A DNA stretch of 64,000 bases from positions 1 through 64,000 of the forward strand of contig WASS01000002.1 of the NCBI GenBank assembly GCA_009712635.1. Direction: 5' to 3'. Positions 28,541-36,884 of this stretch are shown here, piece by piece; positions within the stretch are counted from its first letter, which is position 1; each line of letters begins with the position of its first letter. The notes under the pieces are model-generated. The model was not told the DNA's origin. It did no database searches and saw nothing but the letters and a program-made list of their open reading frames with translations. The DNA is from Hungatella sp. GTDB lineage: Bacteria; Bacillota; Clostridia; Lachnospirales; Lachnospiraceae. Both the position numbers and the translations under genes were made by a program.

Positions 28541-28996
28541 TTATCGTTCTAATAAAAAATGGGATACTTTAACATTTCCATCCATTTCTGTGCTATCTAC
28601 TTTAAAGCCACATTTTAATGTATAAAACTTTATATTCTCCTCTTTGTCCGCAGGGGTTACCAATGTTATCTTTTTCCAATCATTATATAAGTCTAACATA
28701 TAGTGAAATGCTTGTGTTCCTATTCCCTTGCCCTGATATTCAGGAATAATGCAAAGACAGTCCAAATAATACTCTCCATCTCCTCTGTCAACAACTGAAA
28801 TGGCTCCAATGGAATTATCTTCGCTAAAAATAATTTGCTTCGGGGACTTTTCAATTAATGCTTCCATTTCTCCTCTTGTTTTTCCATAAGCAGGACACTC
28901 TCCATATTTTACATAATCATCATAGAATGCTGCATCATATATATCTATTAATAAATCTGCATCATTCTTTTCAGCATTTATAAATCTTAGTTTCAT
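28541..28996 (-). CDS. GNAT-family N-acetyltransferase (provirus cargo)
   Basis: 151 residues with a GNAT fold: N-terminal KLRFINAEKNDADLLIDIYDAAF, acetyl-CoA loop CIIPEYQGKGIGTQAFHYML (Q/R-x-x-G-x-G/A pattern) and C-terminal YTLKCGFKVDSTEM. The acceptor is unknown. It lies between the left attachment repeat and the integrase, so it is inside the mobile element, as an accessory gene unrelated to phage assembly. The ATG at 28996 has AAAGGGAGAAG upstream. AT-rich relative to the host genes. Confidence 0.78.
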   Translation of the reverse strand: MKLRFINAEKNDADLLIDIYDAAFYDDYVKYGECPAYGKTRGEMEALIEKSPKQIIFSEDNSIGAISVVDRGDGEYYLDCLCIIPEYQGKGIGTQAFHYMLDLYNDWKKITLVTPADKEENIKFYTLKCGFKVDSTEMDGNVKVSHFLLER

Positions 28997-29155
28997 GATT
29001 CTTCTCCCTTTCATAAATCCCTATTTGACTATTCTAATACCGCATCTTTTCATTGTATTCCGTAAACTTACTAACTGTCAATATTAAGTTTTCAAAGTTC
29101 ACTGATACATTAAATACTAATTTAATATATTAAAATTAACATCTCTCTAGAAAAT

Positions 29156-29217
29156 GTATCTCAATCAGGTTCCCAGCCAGAGAAGCTCTGGCCGTTTGGG
29201 AAGGTTGATTGAGATAC
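29156..29217. repeat. Provirus palindromic element P1 (62 bp)
   Basis: Arms GTATCTCAATCA and TGATTGAGATAC pair over 12 bp, with inner stems TTCCCA/TGGGAA and CCAGA/TCTGG. Located between the integrase stop and the GNAT gene. First of seven related elements. Confidence 0.85.
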
Positions 29218-29219
29218 TT

Positions 29220-30185
29220 CTATTTTATCTGCCGGAAGAAAATAGCATCTAATTTATACACATCTGCATCCATCATGCGGTACTGATTTGCCATTTTCAC
29301 ATAATCCCTGGTAGTAGTGTAATCACTATGACCGAGCATATCACGAAGAAATTCCAGGTTCCCGCCGCCAACCAGATAGGAGACAGCAAACGTATGTCTT
29401 AATAAATGCGGATGCAGCCTTTCAACACCTGTCCATTTCCTTATCCTGAAAAAGAGCTGTTTCAATACATTGTAGTTGATAGCTTCCGAGCCTTTTGTTT
29501 TAAGAATCAGTGCATCCATAAGTTTAACATCACGGTAATCCAAATAACTGCGTAAGTATATCCGCAAATTCCAGGCCAGGGGAACAATACGGGACTTGTG
29601 ATTCTTTGAATCTTCTATTAATATGTAATCTTTGTCAAAGCAGATATCTTTTACCTTTAAACCGATGACTTCCTCACTTCTTAGACCGCCATCAAGCATA
29701 AGATGAATAATACATAAATTTCTAAGCCCCATTTCAGTTGAGTTTAAGAATACTTGATCAAGGGCCTGAACCTCATGACTGTATAAAGGAAGCTGTATCC
29801 GGGAATCGTTGGTCGGAAGCCGGGGTCTTTTAAATGTAACTTCACAGTCCAGGTCATCACGAATATAGTTAAAGAACACCTTAACAGCTCTGGTATAGAT
29901 TCTGATGGTGGAATTTTTCAGATTTCCTTTCTTTTCGTCCCCGATCTTAAATGGATGATTTTCATATTTGGGCTTAAATCTAAGGTGTTTTATATAACTT
30001 TGTACGATATCAGGAGCCAGGCTATCCACTGGAATTTTGTCAATCGGTTTTTTAAACTCTGATTCCAGAAACTCAAAGAAAAAGCTTAAGTTCTGCTCAT
30101 AATATTTACAAGTACTATTATCACAATAAGATTCTTTTAACCCCATAAACTTTTCAAATGCTTTTTTAACTGTTATCTTATTCAT
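29220..30185 (-). CDS. Tyrosine recombinase (provirus integrase)
   Basis: 321 residues. N-terminal SAM-like core-binding domain (about 1-110) and catalytic domain with the full set of residues: Arg in DGGLRSEE, Lys in SKNHKSR, HLLRH box (HPHLLRHTFAV), His in LGHSD and nucleophile Tyr in TTRDYVKMA. Catalyses integration at tRNA-Lys and probably excision. The ATG at 30185 follows AAGGAG by 9 nt and overlaps the Rep stop by 8 bp, so the two are coupled. Confidence 0.9.
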   Translation of the reverse strand: MNKITVKKAFEKFMGLKESYCDNSTCKYYEQNLSFFFEFLESEFKKPIDKIPVDSLAPDIVQSYIKHLRFKPKYENHPFKIGDEKKGNLKNSTIRIYTRAVKVFFNYIRDDLDCEVTFKRPRLPTNDSRIQLPLYSHEVQALDQVFLNSTEMGLRNLCIIHLMLDGGLRSEEVIGLKVKDICFDKDYILIEDSKNHKSRIVPLAWNLRIYLRSYLDYRDVKLMDALILKTKGSEAINYNVLKQLFFRIRKWTGVERLHPHLLRHTFAVSYLVGGGNLEFLRDMLGHSDYTTTRDYVKMANQYRMMDADVYKLDAIFFRQIK

Positions 30186-31794
30186 TCGTAAAATCTCCTT
30201 GAAATTCATTTTTGCTCATGCTATTATGACTATAGACTTCACCAGTTGTTTTATCTATGATCGTGAGTTCAGACCTTGCAGTATATGTAAGGTTGCCCGG
30301 CAGTTCATCGGAGTTGAGCTGCTGGGCCTTTTTTGTTTTATACCGTAAAGCCTTCTCAACATCATTATCATTTAACGTACAAAGTGCATCTACAACATCC
30401 TGCATGATATCATCTTCATTCATACCCTTATTATAAAATCCTAGCGTTACAATACTATTGATCGCCCGTCTTTTTACCAGATCAGCATTTAGATGGCGGC
30501 TATATTCCCGTACCAGCTTAAGCTGTTTTGGAGGAATATGTACATCTATCAGCTTACAGCTGCGCAGAGACTTCCAGAAGCCGCACATTTCACGGCGGGA
30601 TTTATTCACATCCCCTTCCGGTTCAACCAGACGGAATACATAGTTAGTCAGATAATCCATGATCAGTTTCCGATTGTCCAGATAATCATAAATTCTTTTA
30701 GCAGTTAACTTTGACTTATTATCCCGAAGCGGAAGCAGTACATACGATTTTGAATGGCGGCGGCGTGTCTGATACTCCACATTCATGATCAGGTTTACTT
30801 TTGGAGTGAGACTGTCAACAAATTTCTGTAAGGTATCTTCCTCCATGGTTTGTTCCCCGGACAAGAGCCTGCGGCAGATTGATTTTGCATATTCATCAGA
30901 GCCATGTTCCAGGTAAAAGGAAGCACGAGCCATATTAAGGTACTGCCAGCTTCGACGCTTATAACATTCTTCATAAACATGCAGATCATAGCGGTTAATC
31001 AGGCCGTTGAACAGCCAGAAGTAAAAGAACCAGCCTTTATAACCCATTTCAACAACTTCTTTGCTTTTCATGTAGATTCGAACAAAGACTTTATCCGTTC
31101 GCTTTCCCAGGGCAACATAATCAATCTCATAATCCTGACTGCCTTTCTTCTCTGTATGAGTAACGGCATCATTGAAGCGATCTACGCGCATTTTGTAAAA
31201 GTTCTCCAAAGAAAAGAAGCGCTCCGGATTACTTAAGTAGTTGCTGTGCCAGCAGTAATCAATTCTGTTTTCCTGTGCATAGGCGATTTGTAAGCCGAAA
31301 TGTTCGGCTAATGCCTGAACATATTCATAAGACCGTTCGAATGACTCATTGACCCCGTACATCCAAAGCATATAACTTCTGATCTGTACCACCAGTTCAC
31401 AGGTGACAGATACCGCCGAATCGGAAGATTTTGGAACGACAGGGGCGATAAAAATACCGAACCATTCAGGATATTCCAAAAAGACGTTATACATCTTTGC
31501 AAAACTATATGGTTTTAGGTTTAGGAAGAATCCGGAACCGAACTCAAGACGCAGGAAGTCAACGTTTACATTTTTGGAAAGCTTCCGGTTCACAGCATCA
31601 AAGTATTTTCGGAACTTCATGACTTTCATATCCAAAGAATCGGCGGTAAAGTCATTTACAAATTTCACTGAATAATAAAACGTATCAATGTTATGTAGAA
31701 ACTTAGACTTCTTAAAATCAAACCAGTATTTTTGGTCCTCACTATTCATTTCCCTACATATATCACAAGATTCTAAAAACCTTTTATCAAGCAT
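30178..31794 (-). CDS. Putative rolling-circle replication initiator (Rep)
   Basis: 538 residues with no signal peptide. Segments RIDYCWHSNYL and KVFVRIYMKSKEVVE resemble the catalytic region of Rep_trans-type replication initiation factors of filamentous phages and plasmids. Position supports this: between integrase and Zot genes, directly behind a cluster of hairpins at 31804-32002 that could be the origin. The catalytic Tyr cannot be fixed by eye. The ATG at 31794 follows AAAGTGAGG. It could be a different Rep class. Confidence 0.55.
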   Translation of the reverse strand: MLDKRFLESCDICREMNSEDQKYWFDFKKSKFLHNIDTFYYSVKFVNDFTADSLDMKVMKFRKYFDAVNRKLSKNVNVDFLRLEFGSGFFLNLKPYSFAKMYNVFLEYPEWFGIFIAPVVPKSSDSAVSVTCELVVQIRSYMLWMYGVNESFERSYEYVQALAEHFGLQIAYAQENRIDYCWHSNYLSNPERFFSLENFYKMRVDRFNDAVTHTEKKGSQDYEIDYVALGKRTDKVFVRIYMKSKEVVEMGYKGWFFYFWLFNGLINRYDLHVYEECYKRRSWQYLNMARASFYLEHGSDEYAKSICRRLLSGEQTMEEDTLQKFVDSLTPKVNLIMNVEYQTRRRHSKSYVLLPLRDNKSKLTAKRIYDYLDNRKLIMDYLTNYVFRLVEPEGDVNKSRREMCGFWKSLRSCKLIDVHIPPKQLKLVREYSRHLNADLVKRRAINSIVTLGFYNKGMNEDDIMQDVVDALCTLNDNDVEKALRYKTKKAQQLNSDELPGNLTYTARSELTIIDKTTGEVYSHNSMSKNEFQGDFTNE

Positions 31795-31803
31795 ATAAAA
31801 CAC

Positions 31804-32026
31804 CTCACTTTAATTAGTTAAAGTTTTTGGCGAAAGGGGTAGTTTCGCCAAATTTTAAAATCATGCTCTAGCCCTTGTATTTCCTAGAAAAAATACAAAT
31901 TTTCCATGTATTTCCAGACCACGGTTTACAGACACGTGGTAAGGGAGTTTGGGGTGTTGGCGAGGGCGCCCGGCGCGTTCAGGGGCCCCGGCTGCGCCAC
32001 CCCTATCCGCCCTGGGTGCCCTCGTC
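31804..32026. other. Structured intergenic region, candidate replication origin
   Basis: About 200 bp upstream of rep with four stem-loops: a perfect 10-bp stem TTTGGCGAAA/TTTCGCCAAA with a 7-nt loop (31826-31852), TTGTATTT/AAATACAA (about 31875-31899), CCACG/CGTGG, and a GC-rich 13-bp stem with two G-U pairs (31959-31971 with 32014-32026) enclosing a GGGGCCCC palindrome. The last overlaps the zot stop codon. Filamentous phages place the origin and packaging hairpins in such intergenic DNA. The exact nick site is unknown. Confidence 0.55.
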
Positions 32027-32635
32027 AAATAACTTGTATGAATCGTACATATGATAGTACTTCTTGCGTCCATAAAAAAATGAAACGCCGCATTTTTCCT
32101 TGACCCCATACCAATATTCAACAGAAACAAAAAGGGGATGACCAAGAGAAAGGAGTCCCAGGAAAAATCCCACCGTACCAAAGTTGTTAATCTTACGGTG
32201 ACGGTATTCGTATTCGATCAGGCTGCGGATTTGACGGTCAATCAGGCGGTCAAACTGGCTGATCAGTATAATATGGTATCCATATTTCCGGTGCTGGGTA
32301 AAAAAGTTAGCCCATTGTTGTCGGCTCCGGTCATTCCAGGAGCGGCAGTTGAAAATAAGCTGGCATTCATCTATGACAAGCCAAGTCTGACCTTCAATGA
32401 TCTTTCCCCTCTTATCCCGACGGTGACACAAACGGGAGAAATCTAAGAGCCAATCAGCCGTAAGGTCAAAATTATCCTTGTAAAAAAAGTAGCCCTTTTT
32501 CTTGGCTTTTATCAGATCGTAATTAATATCAAAATTCGCTATCACATTCTTTCCATGATTAAGCTGGAAGTAAATGTCCTTTGCAACATGGTAGGACTTC
32601 CCGGAGCCGGGAGTACCCGAGTAAAAATAAATCAT
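32003..32635 (-). CDS. zot: Zot/pI-like phage assembly ATPase
   Basis: 210 residues. Walker A GTPGSGKS at residues 6-13 and Walker B WLVIDECQLIF are typical of the Zot domain, the inovirus hallmark protein that drives virion extrusion through the membrane. Shorter than pI of M13 (348), as in many Gram-positive inoviruses where no outer membrane must be crossed. A hydrophobic segment near residue 150 (FFLGLLSLGHPLFVSV) may be the membrane anchor. The in-frame ATG at 32659 lies inside element P2 before the AAGGAGGG site, so the ATG at 32635 is the real start. Confidence 0.9.
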   Translation of the reverse strand: MIYFYSGTPGSGKSYHVAKDIYFQLNHGKNVIANFDINYDLIKAKKKGYFFYKDNFDLTADWLLDFSRLCHRRDKRGKIIEGQTWLVIDECQLIFNCRSWNDRSRQQWANFFTQHRKYGYHIILISQFDRLIDRQIRSLIEYEYRHRKINNFGTVGFFLGLLSLGHPLFVSVEYWYGVKEKCGVSFFYGRKKYYHMYDSYKLFDEGTQGG

Positions 32636-32650
32636 AAACAATCCCTCCTT

Positions 32651-32712
32651 GTATCTCATTTTTATTCCTGGCCGAAGCCGATCGGAGTCAGCCGGTGATT
32701 CATTTGAGATAC
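32651..32712. repeat. Provirus palindromic element P2 (62 bp)
   Basis: Arms GTATCTCA and TGAGATAC. Read on the minus strand it ends directly at the AAGGAGGG ribosome binding site of zot. Inner part contains GATCGGAGTCAGCCGG. Confidence 0.85.
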
Positions 32713-32713
32713 A

Positions 32714-32950
32714 TCACTCAATCATCTTTACCCAACGGAGGGCAAGCTGCACCAGGTAAAACAGACCAACCGCAGTAACCCAAAGCTGAGTAACTGCGAT
32801 AATCTGCGCCACAGGAACAAAATAGTTTAAGTACCCTAAGAAGGGAACCTTATCAATCTGGCTTAAAAATGATTGAAACGGACTGTTAGGAAGAAATACA
32901 ACGCAGGCATTGGCAAGCTTTATTAAGATGTACCGGATTTGTTCTAACAT
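32714..32950 (-). CDS. Small inovirus membrane protein (pVI-like)
   Basis: 78 residues with one or two hydrophobic segments (VVFLPNSPFQSFL, then YFVPVAQIIAVTQLWVTAVGLFYLVQLALRWV). Size and place between the adsorption protein and Zot match the minor virion protein VI of filamentous phages, although sequence identity cannot be claimed. AAAGGGGTG precedes the start. It begins 4 bp after the adsorption gene. Confidence 0.65.
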   Translation of the reverse strand: MLEQIRYILIKLANACVVFLPNSPFQSFLSQIDKVPFLGYLNYFVPVAQIIAVTQLWVTAVGLFYLVQLALRWVKMIE

Positions 32951-32954
32951 AAAA

Positions 32955-34475
32955 TCACCCCTTTACTAGATTTCTGGTAATGACGATCAGACAGATACAA
33001 TAACCAATCAGCGTTGTTATTCGAACCAGCATGACCATAGGTTTCCAATCATCAGTAGATAAGTCAATTACAATGGTTTCATGAATATTCAGGCTTTTTA
33101 TTGTAAATGGCAGCTCCCACCGGGGATCGGTAGAAGTGCTCTCAAATATACTGATACAGGCAAACAAATCAAAGGGTATACAAAAGGGAAACTTTTTAGT
33201 TATATCAGACTGTATCTGCCAGTTATTCGCCTTTGCATCCTCTTCCCCAGCCAGGGATTTCGCAATGGATTCAGTAAGGGAAACAGGTAGGGCCTTAATA
33301 CCAGCCAGAACATCCGAAATAGAACCCGGGATATCAATGATCCGGTCTTTAATATCCGTTAACCCTCTGGATATTGCTTTGACTACATCCGTTATTACAC
33401 CCAGCGGCTTGGTAATATCCGGTATCCAGGGGTAAGTTCCTGTATGTTCTCCCTCCTCTGCCTTTTCACCGTATGTAACATTGATGGTTGGTGCGAGGAC
33501 TTGTGCCCGGTCAGCGGCTGTGATTGATGATTGAACATCAGATACAAGTTGTTCTGCAACATAAGAATCTTTTGGAATTGTGACCTCAACGTCGGAAGTA
33601 ACATCACGCTGCTGTGTATCGACATCGGAATTGACATCAACCCAGGTATAAGCACCAGAATATTCATTGATGGTATCCCCCAGGGTTCCATAAGAAAGAT
33701 AAGTCTTTAATTCATCAAGAGAGTTGTAAACAGGAAACGGAATATTTGACATAGTTTCTGCGGTATAATCAGTTCCGGAAATCAGCATATAAGAGTAGTT
33801 TGTTTTTTCGTAAGGGTAGTAAGTATTGGTTCCGGAATTGTTCGAATAGGTAACTCTGGAAACCGGAGAAACCAATTTGCCATTGTCATTCATATAATAG
33901 ATTTCAAGAGTTTTGGAGCCAGACAACACACCCCCGACACGTTTCTCCTTTTGCAGCAAAAAGATATCGGAATGGCGGACAAGAGTATCACTTGAATGGT
34001 CATAGGAAAAATAGAAATCATCTGCCGATAAAGCAGGATTAAACTTTGAAAGGTCAACTCCCATATTGTAGGAGTAGGAGTTTTCAAATGAATTATCAGC
34101 TCCGATCTGTAGTTTGCTGATTCCGGTATTGGTTCCATAACCGCTTTTCGTCTTGAAATAATCCTTAACCATATCAATAGTTTCCTGTCCCAACTTAACA
34201 ACAGACCCGTAAGAGAATTCAGCCATAGCTTTATAAGCAGTAAGGTATTTGGTATCTACTTTGACAAAGTCACCAATATCAGAAATAACGGAACCTAGAT
34301 TTTTCGTGGAAACATCAACACCAACAGCGGACATTAGGATCGTCCATACATAATCAACAGCAGTTAAAACACCGGAGCCATAGACATACCTGGCACCAAG
34401 ATAATCACTGACAGGAGTAAAGACCAGCATGAAAACAGCAAGGCACAAACAGAATCCCCTTTTTATCATAGACAT
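32955..34475 (-). CDS. pIII-like adsorption/minor coat protein
   Basis: 506 residues. Signal peptide at the N-terminus (MIKRGFCLCLAVFMLVFTPV), a long Ser/Thr/Tyr/Asn-rich extracellular body, and a single C-terminal membrane anchor (MLVRITTLIGYCICLIVI) with a short positive tail. This is the layout of M13 pIII, which caps the virion tip and binds the host receptor. Position between the major coat and the pVI-like gene agrees. The body is expected to be variable and to define host range. Confidence 0.72.
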   Translation of the reverse strand: MSMIKRGFCLCLAVFMLVFTPVSDYLGARYVYGSGVLTAVDYVWTILMSAVGVDVSTKNLGSVISDIGDFVKVDTKYLTAYKAMAEFSYGSVVKLGQETIDMVKDYFKTKSGYGTNTGISKLQIGADNSFENSYSYNMGVDLSKFNPALSADDFYFSYDHSSDTLVRHSDIFLLQKEKRVGGVLSGSKTLEIYYMNDNGKLVSPVSRVTYSNNSGTNTYYPYEKTNYSYMLISGTDYTAETMSNIPFPVYNSLDELKTYLSYGTLGDTINEYSGAYTWVDVNSDVDTQQRDVTSDVEVTIPKDSYVAEQLVSDVQSSITAADRAQVLAPTINVTYGEKAEEGEHTGTYPWIPDITKPLGVITDVVKAISRGLTDIKDRIIDIPGSISDVLAGIKALPVSLTESIAKSLAGEEDAKANNWQIQSDITKKFPFCIPFDLFACISIFESTSTDPRWELPFTIKSLNIHETIVIDLSTDDWKPMVMLVRITTLIGYCICLIVITRNLVKG

Positions 34476-34491
34476 AAAAGCTCCTTTCTAA

Positions 34492-34553
34492 GTATCTCAA
34501 ATATTCCTTCAGGAGATCCGGAGCAGCCGCGATCGGAAAAGGAAGTGAGATAC
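34492..34553. repeat. Provirus palindromic element P3 (62 bp)
   Basis: Arms GTATCTCA and TGAGATAC; inner CCTTC/GGAAG and CCG/CGG pairs. On the minus strand it ends 3 nt before the AAAGGAG site of the adsorption protein gene. Confidence 0.85.
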
Positions 34554-34619
34554 AATAAAAATATGTACAAAAAAGGAAGGGCAGGGCTTGCCCTTCCTGA
34601 TCTGCCGCGACATTGGTCT

Positions 34620-34880
34620 TTATTTTGCGATCTGCCGGAAAAATTTAATTCCGAATCTGACTGCCATTCCAGCACCCACAACAACTAAAGCAATAGGGAG
34701 AGCTGCGGCAATCGTAGCTAGCATGTCACCTTGCACACTGGTAAATGCAGTCGTCATGATTCCGGTAATATCAACACTACCTTCCGCTGCATAAGCTGGA
34801 ACCGCAGAAGCCATTGATACCGCAACCGGGAGAGCAACAAGTCCAATCCTGCGTGCATTTTCCTGAATTTTGTTAGTCAT
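34620..34880 (-). CDS. Inovirus major coat protein (pVIII-like)
   Basis: 86-residue precursor. A signal peptide ends AVPAYA; the mature chain of about 55 residues starts AEGSVDITG, has an acidic/amphipathic N-part, one membrane-spanning helix (IAAALPIALVVVGAGMAVRFG) and a basic C-terminus (IKFFRQIAK) that would face the DNA. Mature M13 pVIII has the same order, even starting AEG and ending in a Lys-rich tail. This is the clearest single proof that the element is a filamentous phage. Confidence 0.9.
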   Translation of the reverse strand: MTNKIQENARRIGLVALPVAVSMASAVPAYAAEGSVDITGIMTTAFTSVQGDMLATIAAALPIALVVVGAGMAVRFGIKFFRQIAK

Positions 34881-34893
34881 AAAATATCCTCCT

Positions 34894-35016
34894 TTAAGAT
34901 TTTATCATTAACCCCAGTAGGGAGCTAATTACATAGAAAATCAGTTCAACAATCAGTTTTAATATGATACCGATACAAATACCACCGGAACATACCGCTA
35001 TGTATGTTTCAATCAT
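34894..35016 (-). CDS. 40-residue membrane protein, pVII/pIX-like
   Basis: A short ORF starting MIETYIAVCSGGICIGIILK, one hydrophobic helix and a basic end (LGLMIKS). It has a perfect GGAGG site 6 nt before the ATG, and its stop overlaps the AAAGGAGG site of the major coat gene, so coupling is tight. Filamentous phages have 32-33-residue tip proteins VII and IX in exactly this place, upstream of gene VIII. Confidence 0.7.
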   Translation of the reverse strand: MIETYIAVCSGGICIGIILKLIVELIFYVISSLLGLMIKS

Positions 35017-35200
35017 GCCAGGGCCTCCTGCTTATCAGACAAACACCGATCAGAACACCTAAGAACAACAAAAGAACGATTGCAAAATCTTGGTCAGGGT
35101 AAACAGCGAAAGAGGTCTCTTCTTCATCTTCAAGGGTATATGCTTCCGCTTGATCAACCTCCAAATCAAAATCAGCTTCCGATAATGTAGGAAGAATCAT
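35009..35200 (-). CDS. 63-residue acidic single-span membrane protein
   Basis: A strongly acidic N-terminus (LPTLSEADFDLEVDQAEAYTLEDEEE) followed by one membrane helix (FAIVLLLFLGVLIGVCLI) and a short basic end. A second tip protein or assembly factor of the provirus is likely from position and topology. It overlaps the next small gene by 8 bp and touches the preceding gene. Confidence 0.65.
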   Translation of the reverse strand: MILPTLSEADFDLEVDQAEAYTLEDEEETSFAVYPDQDFAIVLLLFLGVLIGVCLISRRPWHD

Positions 35201-35568
35201 CAGCTCACCTTCTTGTCAGGCTTTTGATCAGGTTCCTGCTTTGTATTGAATTGGCTGTCAGGTACCGGAGTAATCTGTACATCGGAAATATAGTCAAGAT
35301 CAATGATCTTAAGGACTGGCTTTCCATCACTACCAATAGACATGCTGAATTCTGCATCATAGAGAGCGGGAGCCCTTTTGATTTTTCCCATTACCTGAAA
35401 TTCACAAGAGGACTTAGCCGGGCGGGTTCCTTTTGTACCGTTTACATTATCTTCGGCGACCAAATCCGTATTAAAGTAATAATTGACAGATGTACCTTGA
35501 ACACGTTTTCCTGAATCGTCGGTCATATCGTACTGACCAGCATAAAGTAAAATAATCTGCATTTTCAT
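35200..35568 (-). CDS. Putative pV-like single-stranded DNA-binding protein
   Basis: 122 residues, no membrane segment, beta-rich (MQIILLYAGQYDMTDDSGKRVQGTSVNYYF ... KRAPALYDAEFSMSIGSDGKPVLKIIDLDY), with a charged disordered tail (KQEPDQKPDKKVS). In inoviruses the gene upstream of the coat cluster encodes gpV, which coats single-stranded DNA before packaging. Assignment rests on position, size and beta character, not on a recognised motif. The ATG at 35568 follows AAGGAAGG by 8 nt. Confidence 0.5.
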   Translation of the reverse strand: MKMQIILLYAGQYDMTDDSGKRVQGTSVNYYFNTDLVAEDNVNGTKGTRPAKSSCEFQVMGKIKRAPALYDAEFSMSIGSDGKPVLKIIDLDYISDVQITPVPDSQFNTKQEPDQKPDKKVS

Positions 35569-35931
35569 AAAAATATACCTTCCTTTCATCTAAGACAGCT
35601 CTAAAAAGCTATCTGCAATTAATATGACATATTTGATATACTGCAAAGTTCCAAATCCGGGAGAGTAACCCAGCCAAGGCGCGACTGATATTTAGGTATT
35701 GACCGAGCAATTTGGGCCCCCCGGCGATGCCCCCAAATTGCCAAGCTGCCGTACCGGATACCCGATACAGAGCCAGGCGGGGCGGTAATCAAGGAAAAAA
35801 GGGGAGATTGTGTCAACCTGGCGAAAGTTGAAGTATTGACTTGCGTAAGCTGTTGTAAGCTCCCAGCGCAATGGCTGCGCCTGCGCCGGGAGCCTGACCG
35901 GACGGAGGGGGGGATCGCCTTATAAACGCTG
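35569..35931. other. GC-rich non-coding region with two strong hairpins
   Basis: 360 bp without a credible gene. Hairpin one: a perfect 10-bp stem GCAATTTGGG/CCCAAATTGC (35707-35741). Hairpin two: GCTCCC-A-GCGCA with TGCGC-C-GGGAGC (35859-35893). Clearly richer in GC than the flanking genes. Candidate packaging signal or complementary-strand origin of the inovirus; which one cannot be told from sequence alone. Confidence 0.55.
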
Positions 35932-36177
35932 TTACCATATGTCTTCTTTCCACGTTTGAATTGTTTTGTTTAAAGCCTTAATAAGGCTTCCTCTTGCATC
36001 TAAAACACCTGCCGTCCCCAAAATGGTATGGAAAACAACATCGTGAATAACCCGGCTTATACCAAAGTCATATAAAACATAGTACTTAATGAAGCCATTT
36101 AACGTATCTTCATCATTTAAATTCCCACATGCCAAATTAAGCAACCAGAGCTTCATTTCTTCCGTACACCGTTCCAC
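35932..36177 (-). CDS. Hypothetical provirus protein, 81 residues
   Basis: Sequence such as CTEEMKLWLLNLACGNLNDEDTLNGFIKYYVLYDFGISRVIHDVV suggests a small helical soluble protein. No family recognised. The GTG at 36177 has AAGGGGAG 8 nt upstream; the longer frame from 36207 starts inside element P4 and was not used. First gene of the module after P4. Confidence 0.55.
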   Translation of the reverse strand: MERCTEEMKLWLLNLACGNLNDEDTLNGFIKYYVLYDFGISRVIHDVVFHTILGTAGVLDARGSLIKALNKTIQTWKEDIW

Positions 36178-36198
36178 TGATAAATCTCCCCTTTCCAT

Positions 36199-36250
36199 GT
36201 ATCTCACTAACTACAGCTGCAGCCTGGTCAATGAAGCAGTTTTGAGATAC
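36199..36250. repeat. Provirus palindromic element P4 (52 bp)
   Basis: Arms GTATCTCA and TGAGATAC, short class. Contains CAGCTGCAG. On the minus strand it ends a few bases before the ribosome binding site of the 81-residue gene. Confidence 0.85.
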
Positions 36251-36254
36251 AGAA

Positions 36255-36530
36255 TTAAATAATATGGCGACTTCGGATATAAGTTATATCAAAGGATAAT
36301 GATCTCAATTCAGATGCTAATTCATCTAACCGTTTCGCAGTATCCTTAAGATACTTCTCCCGTTCGGAAATCTGCTTATTAAGCCGATCAAGCATTTCAT
36401 TTCTTTCTGGTTCGGTATCTCTGGCATCCCGGATAACATTAACGAACTTTTGATTGAACCCTTCCCCTGAATAACTGTTTATGTAATCGTAAATCTCTTC
36501 CGGAACCCTTACACTTTTTGCAACACTCAT
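36255..36530 (-). CDS. Ribbon-helix-helix-like protein with coiled coil
   Basis: 91 residues. The N-terminal SVAKSVRVPEEIYDYINSYSG looks like an MetJ/Arc (ribbon-helix-helix) DNA-binding start: a short basic strand, then two helices. The C-terminal half is a heptad-patterned coiled coil (LDRLNKQISEREKYLKDTAKRLDELASEL). A phage regulator or replication accessory factor is likely. GGAGGTG precedes the start, which overlaps the upstream gene by 4 bp. Confidence 0.62.
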   Translation of the reverse strand: MSVAKSVRVPEEIYDYINSYSGEGFNQKFVNVIRDARDTEPERNEMLDRLNKQISEREKYLKDTAKRLDELASELRSLSFDITYIRSRHII

Positions 36531-36817
36531 GCGGACACCTCCTGAAGCATTCCATGATCCATCAAGTACTGAATGCTGAAATGTTCAATCTGATAATCGG
36601 TGCCTTCTGATTCGTTTCGAAAGCAGATGATCGTGTCGCCTAAGACGGGTGTAACAGTTACACGGATATAGTCACCAGTAACGGGGTGTTGATATGACAT
36701 CCAGTAGCAGGAATGATGGTGACTAAAGTCGCATTTGTGCACCAAGGGGAGATTGTTGTTGACTGCACTCATAAGTGCATACATCTTAGATTTGTTTAGA
36801 ATAAGCTTATAACCCAT
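36527..36817 (-). CDS. Hypothetical provirus protein, 96 residues
   Basis: Sequence MGYKLILNKSKMYALMSAVNNN and a His/Cys-containing stretch (HKCDFSHHHSCYWMSY) that might bind a metal. No family recognised. Excellent AGGAGG site. It is the first gene of the leftward transcription unit and lies 290 bp from the divergent repressor gene. Confidence 0.6.
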   Translation of the reverse strand: MGYKLILNKSKMYALMSAVNNNLPLVHKCDFSHHHSCYWMSYQHPVTGDYIRVTVTPVLGDTIICFRNESEGTDYQIEHFSIQYLMDHGMLQEVSA

Positions 36818-36884
36818 TTGACCTCCTATCCGCAGCGGGTATAAGAGCCTGCCGCAAACACATCATTAATAAGTTACTATGTTT

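Noticed and set aside
31861-32181. 106-residue frame overlapping the end of zot
   Set aside because: It is in another frame of zot and of the GC-rich hairpin; the Arg/Gly/Ala-rich translation is an artefact of composition.
35619-35816. 65-residue frame on the minus strand in the provirus non-coding region
   Set aside because: No ribosome binding site, low-complexity composition from GC-rich hairpins, and it runs straight through a perfect inverted repeat.
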